From NCBI GenBank assembly GCA_037442205.1, contig JBBIQS010000075.1, positions 1-38,165 of the forward strand: a DNA stretch of 38,165 nucleotides, read 5' to 3'. How positions within the stretch are numbered: the stretch's first letter is position 1; each line of letters opens with the position of its first letter. The DNA is from JBBIQS01 sp037442205 (lineage in GTDB: Bacteria > Myxococcota > Myxococcia > Myxococcales > UBA5297). The translations under genes were made by a program, and so were the position numbers. Of the stretch, positions 18,501 to 24,567 are shown piece after piece. A model generated the notes under the pieces. The model saw only the letters and a list, made by a program, of their open reading frames with translations. It did no database searches and was not told where the DNA came from.

Positions 18501-21310
18501 TGACGTTCGGCTTCGTCTGTCACTTCTGGCGAAACCCCATCGCGACCAGCCTGCGCTACCTCGGGGAGGCAGAGAAGGCGGGTATCGAGCACGGCGATCT
18601 TCCGTTCGCCGCATACGCGGTCCAGAACTACCTCTCCATGCTCTTTGCGAGCGGGGCGCACCTCGAGGAGGTGCTGCGCGCGGCCGATCACGCCGACGAG
18701 CTCATCACCAGCTGCAAGTTCGACGACGTCGGACTGGCAGTGACGAACATCCGCGCGCTGGTGCGAGCCCTGCGCGGCGAGACGCGCGATCTGTCGACGT
18801 TCGCGAGCGACGCGTTCAATCCAGAGCCCTACGAGAAGGCCCTGGCCGAGCGCCAGGCGATGCGGGTCATGAGCTGCTGGTACTACATCGCCAAGCTCCA
18901 GGGGAAGGTCTTCGCCGGAAGGTATGCAGAGGCCCTCGAGGCATCGCGGGGGGCGCAGCCCGATCTCGCCACCTCCTCCGCGACCGTCGGGACGGCGCAG
19001 TTCCATATCTATACGGCCATCGCGCTGGCCGCCCGCCTGCGCACCTCGCCACGCGAGGCGACCCCTGAGCACCTCGCCGAGCTCGCGGCCCACGCCAGTA
19101 AGGTCGCGGCGTGGGCCAAGGACTGTCCCGAAAATTTCAGGTGGGCGGACTCGCTGATTGGCGCCGAGCGCGCTCGCCTCGAGGGGCGGGATGACGCAGC
19201 GACCGCGCTTTATGAGGACGCCATCCGCTCGGCTCGCGACCACGGGTTCCCACAGCACGAGGCGCTCGCTCTCGAGCTCGCCTCCGAGTGTTGGCGCGCC
19301 CGCGGCTTCCCGATCGCCGCCGAGGCCTACCTCGCCGAGGCCATGGCGTGCTACGGGCGCTGGGGAGCAGTGGGGAAGGCGCGCGCCCTCGAGCAATCCC
19401 AGGCGGCGCGCGGGCTCCGCCCGAGGACTGTCGCCGAGGACGCCGCCACCGTCGCCGTGTCGAGCGGCGACTTGGACGCCATTTCGCTCGTCAAATCGCT
19501 CCACAGCATCTCGAGCGAGCTCGGGCTCGTTGGCGTCCTGCGGGCGCTGATGCGCTCGGTCCTCGAGAACGCCGGCGCCGATCGCGCCGCGCTCATCCTG
19601 CTCTCGGAAACCGGGGTAGCCGAGCTCCACGCGCGCGCCCGGAGCGCCTCCGGCAGGGAGCAGCCGCAGGTCGAGCTCTTCGAGGGCCCGCTGGACGCGG
19701 ACTCGCTTCCGCTTGCGGTCATCAGCTACGTGAAGCGGACCGGAGAAGCCGTCTCCTTTTCTAGCGGCGCGGGCTCGAGCGAGAAGCTCTCCTTCGATCC
19801 GTATTACACACGGCGCCCTGTGGCGTCGGTGCTCTGCCTGCCGATCGTCAGGCAAACGCGAATCGTGGGGATCCTCTACCTCGAGAACGAACGGATTCGC
19901 GGCGCCTTCGGGGCGAAGGTCCGCACGGTGCTCGACCTGCTCGCGACGCAGGCTGCCATTTCGCTCCAGAACGCGGCCCTCTTCTCGGCTATCGAGCGCG
20001 AAAACGCCGAGCGGACCCGCGCCGAGGCGGCCCTGAGCCGGCGGAATCGTGAGTTGAAGGCGCTCAGCGACTGCAACCAGGTCCTCATCCGCTCAGTGGA
20101 CGAGCACCGGCTGCTCGAGGACGTCTGCCGCATCATCTGTGACGAGGCCGGCTATCGGCTGGCCTGGGTGGGATTCGCCGAGGACGACGACACCAAGACC
20201 ATCCGCCCAATGGTCTGGGCAGGCGTCGCGCACCTCCCTCCCAACATCACCCTGCCCGACACCGAGCGGGAACGCGGTCCCGCCGGAACTGCCGTGCGCA
20301 CCGGGAAGACCGACTGCATCCAGGATTTCGAGAAGGAAGAGAGGGCCGCTCCCTGGCGCGAAGAAGCACGGCGCGCGGGCTATCGCTCCAGCATCGCTCT
20401 CCCCATCAAAGACGAAACTGGGGGCACCTTCGGTGTTCTCAGTATCTCTTCGGCGGAGGCGAATGCCTTCATCCTCGAGGAGCAGCGCCTTCTGGAGGAA
20501 TTGACCGGAGATCTCGCGTTCGGCATCTCTGTGCTTCGCGCCCGCGTCGCGCGCGATGCGGCGGAGACCGAAATCCGGAAGCTGAACGTGGCGCTGGAGC
20601 AGCGGGTCCTGGAACGCACCGCCCAGCTCGAAGCGGTGAACAAGGAGCTGGAGGCATTTTCCCACTCGGTGTCGCACGATTTGCGCGCGCCCTTGCGCCA
20701 TGTAGACGGATTTCTGGCGATGATGCGGGAGCGGCTCCCGGCGACGCTAGACGACCAGAGCCAGCACTACATGGACGCCATACTCAGGGCGACCAAGCGG
20801 ATGAACACGTTGATTGACGACCTCTTGTCCTTCTCGCGGATGGGACGGCAGGACTTGGCCCGAAGGCCCGTGGAGCTGTCGGACCTGGTGCGTGAGGTGC
20901 TCGGGGAGCTGGCGCCAGAGACGCGCGGCCGAGATATCCGCTGGCGCATCGCCGAGCTGCCGGTCGTCACGGGCGATCGCGCGATGTTGCGCGTGGTGCT
21001 GGTCAATCTGCTCTCCAATGCTTTGAAGTTCACCAAGCCGCGTCCGCAGGCGGAGATCGAGATCGGCGTTGTGCGGGAGGAGAGCGAAACCATCCTTTTC
21101 GTGCGCGATAACGGCGCGGGGTTCGACATGCAGTATGCCGACAGGCTCTTTGGCGCCTTTCAGCGCCTGCACCGCGCCGATCAGTTCGAGGGCACTGGCA
21201 TCGGGCTGGCGAACGTCCGCCGCATCATCGCCCGCCACGGCGGCCGGACCTGGGCGGAAGGGGAGGTCGACCGCGGCGCGACGTTCTTCTTCTCGCTGCC
21301 GCGCACGTAG
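15566..21310 (+). CDS. Hybrid Ser/Thr kinase-like / AAA ATPase / GAF / sensor histidine kinase
   Basis: This is one 1914-residue chain. The order is: protein-kinase-like domain (about 10-275; Lys39, HKD 128-130, Asn135, APE 176-178); AAA/NACHT-like ATPase (about 295-620; Walker A GRTGSGKS with Lys335, Walker B LSLFLDDLQWAD); a long helical, TPR-like middle; a GAF domain (about 1310-1465); coiled coil; a second GAF (about 1510-1655); HisKA (FSHSVSHDLRAP, His1704); and HATPase_c (NLLSNALKF, DNGAGF, GTGIGLANV). Multi-domain kinases of this kind are known from myxobacteria and cyanobacteria. The kinase DFG is GFG (Gly149), so phosphotransfer there is doubtful. The histidine kinase half looks complete. 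GTG start with AGAAGGGG six bases before. Leu is mostly CTC here, CTG in neighbours, suggesting foreign origin. No response regulator adjoins. Confidence 0.92.
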   Translation: MPALTPLHGFAVSEEVHETAGAALYRAVEVGSGARVLIKRLRSKRKLRREIERLEREVEITSRLSSQYLLKPKALGLIDGEPALVTTWFDGEPLDRRSAEPMKLDPFLDVAVRLTSALEDIHAQLVLHKDIKPANVLRSPTTGEVRLVGFGLAEDLPRVPLVASTTMIEGTLAYMAPEQTGRMNRPVDACSDLYALGVTFFELLTGSLPFHAEDAPGWVHCHLARSPPDARELRPDLPPSLSAIIARLLEKEPDARYQTASGLRADLEELRRRAREGETAPIRLGEHDAPRTLKLPHRLYGRALESAALLASFERAAAADRAELVLVSGRTGSGKSALVQQLREPVGLHRGLFLAGKADAQERNVPYAAFARAFEGALREVLGQSDAEVARWRAELSEALGPNARLLVELIPRAALILGECPPPPEVPPAEAHRRLQRTLARFVRSFARVDRPLSLFLDDLQWADAATIELLEYLLRDPETRHVLLIGAYREEEVGRAHPLAQMIARAQADGLTASELSVKPLLVGEVERLLGDALRASTDEVASLAAFVCEKTAGNPFFVLQLLTTLYEAGLVSFEGVAARWRWDMEEIRRRGTTDDVVELTSAKLLRLSSRALGCAKLAACIGDTFDLALLTGLDRERGGERVDATGGTTESDLAEIVREGLVVRRGRGHQFVHDRVREAAYALVPEGERPALHLDIARQLLALLSDQELEKQVFDVVGQLNRAAPLLSDPTERRRAAALNLRAGKKALTSTAYAAAVAYLEAGCALLPSDAWERDRGLAFELHLEAGRGSYLAGDFETADARLAAASAHATTRLEQARGCSVRVELETVRGGPLAAVEACLTCMRSFDLDVPLHPTLEAVRTSFDAYMAALPEGGIEALVDVPRGTATDVQALLDALGNVLPAALFVDVHLQIMLVCVMLRLGLTEGCDSMAAAYATAAISMNLIEKPDEGYRFGKLACDLVDRRALGSLKAKAYLTFGFVCHFWRNPIATSLRYLGEAEKAGIEHGDLPFAAYAVQNYLSMLFASGAHLEEVLRAADHADELITSCKFDDVGLAVTNIRALVRALRGETRDLSTFASDAFNPEPYEKALAERQAMRVMSCWYYIAKLQGKVFAGRYAEALEASRGAQPDLATSSATVGTAQFHIYTAIALAARLRTSPREATPEHLAELAAHASKVAAWAKDCPENFRWADSLIGAERARLEGRDDAATALYEDAIRSARDHGFPQHEALALELASECWRARGFPIAAEAYLAEAMACYGRWGAVGKARALEQSQAARGLRPRTVAEDAATVAVSSGDLDAISLVKSLHSISSELGLVGVLRALMRSVLENAGADRAALILLSETGVAELHARARSASGREQPQVELFEGPLDADSLPLAVISYVKRTGEAVSFSSGAGSSEKLSFDPYYTRRPVASVLCLPIVRQTRIVGILYLENERIRGAFGAKVRTVLDLLATQAAISLQNAALFSAIERENAERTRAEAALSRRNRELKALSDCNQVLIRSVDEHRLLEDVCRIICDEAGYRLAWVGFAEDDDTKTIRPMVWAGVAHLPPNITLPDTERERGPAGTAVRTGKTDCIQDFEKEERAAPWREEARRAGYRSSIALPIKDETGGTFGVLSISSAEANAFILEEQRLLEELTGDLAFGISVLRARVARDAAETEIRKLNVALEQRVLERTAQLEAVNKELEAFSHSVSHDLRAPLRHVDGFLAMMRERLPATLDDQSQHYMDAILRATKRMNTLIDDLLSFSRMGRQDLARRPVELSDLVREVLGELAPETRGRDIRWRIAELPVVTGDRAMLRVVLVNLLSNALKFTKPRPQAEIEIGVVREESETILFVRDNGAGFDMQYADRLFGAFQRLHRADQFEGTGIGLANVRRIIARHGGRTWAEGEVDRGATFFFSLPRT

Positions 21311-21944
21311 GCGACCCCTCACGAGCGGCGGCGTCGACCATGACAAGGCGCAGGCGCTGTCGAGTCGATTCCAACCGCTCCGAGGACTGGTCCGCGGCGG
21401 CGGTGGTGCTGCGATATCTGCAGGGGAACGGCGTTCGCGGACAACCTCGACTTCGCCTGCAAGGCCCCCGCCTCCGGATCCCTCCTTCGAAATGCGCTAC
21501 TCGGACATGCTGGCCGGGGTCCAGCGCTCGGTCCGGCCTGCTCGAGAAGGAGTTGGTCCTCCTCGTCTGCGACCGGTACCAGCGGAAGCTCCCGGTCGCC
21601 CTGAGTTGAGCGACCCGGGGGTCTGCCCGTCGTACCTGGAGAAGCGGATGCGCGCGATCCCCACCACGTTGGTCGAGCGAATCCTTCCCGCGGTGCCCAG
21701 ACCGCCATTGGGTACGCTCGACGCCCAGGGAGCTTCGAATTCCCGCCGCCCGCAATGAACGGCTGCTCGCCGGGGCTCGAGTTTCTCATCCGCTACGCCT
21801 TGCGCCCGTCGTTCTCCCGGCGGCGGCTCGAGACCGCGCGCACGTGGAAGACCAATGCGGAACCCGCGCCAAGTTTTTTTGCACATCCTGCCGGGCCCGC
21901 GGGTCTCCCAGGCAATGCGGCGATCAGCCGCCAAGGAGACTGAC
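21311..21944. other. Intergenic region with a decayed gene fragment
   Basis: This 634-bp stretch separates the hybrid kinase and DUF4476 genes. Its first half carries the dead junction copy described at 21394-21540. Beyond about 21740 nothing is recognised until the AAGGAG at 21933-21938 that serves the DUF4476 gene. Confidence 0.65.
21394..21540 (+). pseudogene. Decayed copy of the PepSY-end / phosphoribosyltransferase-start junction
   Basis: Bases 21394-21420 copy the PepSY gene end (AVVLRYL), but the stop has become CAG. Sequence after that follows the start of the gene at 23019; 21484-21530 matches 23071-23117 at 43 of 47 positions (FEMRYSD.LA.VQRS). The start codon is replaced by GCG, and one extra base near 21470 shifts the frame, so it is dead. 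A faint continuation, RMRAIPTTLVERI, resembling MTQAIPSVLLNYKI of the intact gene, is seen to about 21700. Confidence 0.8.
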
Positions 21945-22817
21945 ATGCTGCACCTCGCCCTGCTCGCAGCCCTGGCCGCCTCGCCTACCACCGGGGACCT
22001 CGTGGTCACCGCCGAAACCCCCTTCGCCTTGTTCATTGACGGCCGGCAGGTGAACGTCGCCAACCTCCGCACCTCCTGGACCGCTTTAAACCTCCAGGCT
22101 GGCCGCCACGAGGTCCGGGTCGACGGCTGCCCCTCGCCCTTCAGTTGCCAGCGGATGGCTCAGGGTTTCCTCGACGTGCCCGCTGGGACCGAGGTGCGCG
22201 TAAAGGCGGAGTCGGGCCAGCTGGTGGTCTACGAGACCGTGGCGGTGTACGGCCAACCGACGGTCGTCGTGCAGCCGCAGCCGACGGTGATCGTCCAGCC
22301 GCAGCCGACGGTGGTCGTCCAGCAGCAGCCGATGTCCGCCGCGGTCGTCACTGCGGACGGGATGGCCGTCGCCGCTCCCGGTATCTCGCTGACCGTGCAG
22401 GTCCCGAACGGCCAGATGGTCGTCGAAGAGCGCCGGGAGGAGCGTCACCGCCACCACAGCGAGGAAGTCGCGGTCGCCGCGCCCGCTGTCTACGTGGCGC
22501 CGCCGACGCCGCAGCCGGTTTACGCCGCGCCGCAGGGCATGCCGGAGCCGGACTTCGCCGGGATGGTGCAGGCGATCGAGAGCGAGGGCTTCGAGGACGG
22601 GAAGCTCAACGTGTTGCAGACCGCGGCGGGCAGCGCCTGGTTTACCGTCGAGCAGGTCGGCCGGCTGGTGGACCTGTTCCCCTCCTCGAACGGCAAGGTG
22701 AAGGTGGTCGAGACCTGCAAGCCGCACCTGGTCGACGGCCAGAACGGCTTCCAGCTCTACTCGCACTTCAACTTCGAGTCCGACAAGAAGAAGGTGCGGG
22801 GGATTCTCGGGCGGTAG
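21945..22817 (+). CDS. DUF4476 domain secreted protein
   Basis: This 290-residue protein has a short signal (1-15, LALLAALAAS). An N-terminal beta-rich part (about 18-100) resembles a PEGA-like surface domain (FALFIDGRQVNV, AGRHEVRVDG). A Pro/Gln/Val linker with three tandem PTVVVQPQ units follows (104-129), then a His/Glu-rich stretch. The C-terminal DUF4476 domain (about 205-289) is shown by FAGMVQAIESEGFEDGKL, FTVEQVGRLVDLF and a final FNFESDKKKVRGIL. The function of the family is unknown. The start is set by AAGGAG six bases before the ATG; 30 open codons upstream lack a signal. It lies between two fragments of the PepSY/phosphoribosyltransferase junction. Confidence 0.82.
   Translation: MLHLALLAALAASPTTGDLVVTAETPFALFIDGRQVNVANLRTSWTALNLQAGRHEVRVDGCPSPFSCQRMAQGFLDVPAGTEVRVKAESGQLVVYETVAVYGQPTVVVQPQPTVIVQPQPTVVVQQQPMSAAVVTADGMAVAAPGISLTVQVPNGQMVVEERREERHRHHSEEVAVAAPAVYVAPPTPQPVYAAPQGMPEPDFAGMVQAIESEGFEDGKLNVLQTAAGSAWFTVEQVGRLVDLFPSSNGKVKVVETCKPHLVDGQNGFQLYSHFNFESDKKKVRGILGR
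22254..22331 (+). repeat. Three tandem 24-base coding repeats
   Basis: Units at 22254, 22278 and 22302 read as QPTVVVQP, QPTVIVQP and QPTVVVQQ. They form the flexible linker of the DUF4476 protein. Confidence 0.85.
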
Positions 22818-22964
22818 CGCTGCTCGAGTCGACTGTGCCGCCGGCCCGAGGCGCCGGACCGCTGGCGTTCGTGAGCCAGTTCCTCAGCGCATGCGCTCTG
22901 CGACGAAAGGCCAAGGTCGAGAGCTTGATCGAGCGCCACCCGGGCGCCTCGAAGGGCGGAGCCC

Positions 22965-23012
22965 GGCTTGGCGGTACCGTTCGCGACGGCGGTGGGGCTG
23001 CGGTATCTGTAG
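22965..23012 (+). repeat. Remnant of the PepSY-gene 3' end before the phosphoribosyltransferase gene
   Basis: 39 of 48 bases match 15263-15310, and the frame is kept: GLAVPFATAVGLRYL then TAG. No PepSY gene precedes it. It ends 6 bases before the ATG at 23019, suggesting the two genes were once adjacent. The remaining 22818-22964 holds nothing recognised. Confidence 0.75.
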
Positions 23013-23018
23013 AGAACG

Positions 23019-23873
23019 ATGATCGTCGACCAACTGGACGTCGCCTTCGACGCACCCCCGCCCGACCTCTCCTTCGAGATGCGCTACTCGGACCTGTTGG
23101 CCGAGGTCCAGCGCTCCGCGCAGGCCTGCCTGGACCTGAGCCCGGGGAAGTCCTTCCAGGAGAACGCCCTCAGGCTGTACGTGATGACCCAGGCCATCCC
23201 CTCGGTGCTGCTCAACTACAAGATCTGCATCGACTTCGGCCTGCCGCTGCACCCGACTCAGTACATCGACTTCGCCGCCGCCCAGCGCAACCCCGAGGCC
23301 TACCGCCCCGCCACCCGCGAGGCGGCCTACGAGCTATTCGTGGAGTCGATCGACATCGCCCAGAGCCTCTACCGGCTCGATCCGTTGTGTGCGCTGCGGC
23401 TGAGCGGCCTGCGAAGGCGCATCCCCGAGTTCCTCAACGACTTCCTCTACACCAACACCCCCGACCGCTACACCTGGCGCGCCTCGGAGCCGGCCTGCGT
23501 GCGCGCGTTGGCCGATCGGATCCTCCAGGCCGGGCCGCCGCCCGAGCTGATCATCGGTGCCGCCCACGGAAGCATCCGCCCGGCGATCCTGTTGGCCTCG
23601 CTGTTGGGCGCGCAGCTGTTCTTCGTGCGGCTGTCGCTGTTCAAGCGCGCCGACGCCGAACCCATCCTCTCCATCAACGACGAGGCCCACCTGGCCCGCT
23701 TCCGCGGCCGGCGGGTGCTGCTCTTTGATGAGGACGTGGCCAAGGGCCAGACGCTCAGGCTTTTCCGCCAGCGGCTTGCCCCGATGTTCGTCGGCGCCCA
23801 GACCGCGGCGGTGCTGCGCTACTACCTGGCGCCCTTCACCCCGGACTTCGTCGGCGAGACCTTCTACGACTGA
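23019..23873 (+). CDS. Phosphoribosyltransferase-like protein
   Basis: This 284-residue protein has a helical N-terminal half (about 1-165) of unknown fold. Its C-terminal domain resembles type I phosphoribosyltransferases: a strand-loop PELIIGAAHGSIRPAILLASLLGAQ, then RVLLFDEDVAKGQTL at about 230-244, in the place of the PRPP-binding VLLVDD..TGxT loop. The loop reads DEDVAKGQT, keeping the two acidic residues but with Lys and Gln in unusual places, so the substrate may differ or activity may be lost. Cytoplasmic, no signal. Probably once followed the PepSY gene directly. Converges with the thermonuclease gene across a palindromic element. Confidence 0.7.
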   Translation: MIVDQLDVAFDAPPPDLSFEMRYSDLLAEVQRSAQACLDLSPGKSFQENALRLYVMTQAIPSVLLNYKICIDFGLPLHPTQYIDFAAAQRNPEAYRPATREAAYELFVESIDIAQSLYRLDPLCALRLSGLRRRIPEFLNDFLYTNTPDRYTWRASEPACVRALADRILQAGPPPELIIGAAHGSIRPAILLASLLGAQLFFVRLSLFKRADAEPILSINDEAHLARFRGRRVLLFDEDVAKGQTLRLFRQRLAPMFVGAQTAAVLRYYLAPFTPDFVGETFYD

Positions 23874-23912
23874 GCGGGGTTTCACGCAGTCGCATGACGG
23901 CGCCTCCGTTCG

Positions 23913-24016
23913 GCCCGAGCGGAGGCCGAGCTTGTCGAGGCCGGAGTCGAGGCGCCGCGGGCTTCGCTGGAAGTTGCTCGACTCCGCCTGCCCTGAGCTC
24001 GTCGAAGGGCTCGGGC
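23913..24016. repeat. REP-like imperfect palindrome between convergent genes
   Basis: The left arm is 23913-23951 (GCCCGAGC...GGAGTCGAG) and the right arm 23977-24016 (CTCGACTCC...GCTCGGGC). The outer 8 bases and inner 9 bases pair at matching distances, with a mismatched middle. The right arm contains CCTGAGCTCGTCGAAGGGC, a core seen in many REP-type intergenic repeats. It may act as a transcript end for both flanking genes; no T-run follows. Confidence 0.6.
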
Positions 24017-24054
24017 TGACCGGGGTCTTCTCCGAGGAGTAGAGGCAGTCAGGG

Positions 24055-24567
24055 CTACTGGAAGCACTTGCCGGTGGTACAGGCGCCCCAAAGCCCGACC
24101 GCGTCGGCCTTGGCCTGGGTCTGCAGGGCGTTGAACTCGCCTACCCGCGCGTCGCCATCGGGTGAGATGTGCAGCACGCAGCCGTAGCCGCGCTCCACCA
24201 ACAGCGAGTTGACCTCGCGCCCCTGCACGCTGACGTAGGCCAGCAGCCGGCCGTACATGTCCTGGCACTGGACGTCGTAGGCCAGGTCCACCTGCTGGTC
24301 GAACACCAGCGACTTGTTGAAGGTGGCCGCCTCCTGCCCGTAGCAGTCGTTCTTGCCCTTGGTGATCTCCGGGGTGTCGACCAGGATGTAGCGGACCTTC
24401 TGCCCTCCCTCGAGGACGATGGTGTCGCCGTCCACCACCTCGATCACTTTGGCGCTGGCCGGCCCGCAGTTCGAGGTCGGCGGCGGAGTCGGGTCATTGG
24501 CGCAGTCCGCCAGCAGCAGCGCCGCGGCGGCCAGCGCTCCCAAACTCCCGAGCCTTCTCGCGATCAC
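24055..24567 (-). CDS. Thermonuclease (SNase-like) lipoprotein, short form
   Basis: This 170-residue protein begins with a lipoprotein signal (LLLADC, acylated Cys about 21). A complete staphylococcal-nuclease-like fold follows: VVDGDTIVLE, then VRYILVDTPE with the Arg, Asp and Glu expected at the active site, and MYGRLLAYV with the second Arg. The family cuts DNA and RNA to 3'-phosphates with calcium. As a lipoprotein it should act on the outer side of a membrane. Its GTG start overlaps the TGA of the lamin-tail gene (GTGA), so translation is coupled and the two proteins are probably needed together. Four cysteines in the domain suggest disulphides. Confidence 0.9.
   Translation of the reverse strand: MIARRLGSLGALAAAALLLADCANDPTPPPTSNCGPASAKVIEVVDGDTIVLEGGQKVRYILVDTPEITKGKNDCYGQEAATFNKSLVFDQQVDLAYDVQCQDMYGRLLAYVSVQGREVNSLLVERGYGCVLHISPDGDARVGEFNALQTQAKADAVGLWGACTTGKCFQ

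Noticed and set aside
15704..19855. 1383-codon minus-strand open frame opposite the hybrid kinase
   Set aside because: Its residues merely mirror the kinase codons; no recognisable domain, and the plus strand is unambiguous.
22254..22331. Short tandem repeats as a possible CRISPR array
   Set aside because: Units are 24 bases without spacers and encode an in-frame protein linker.
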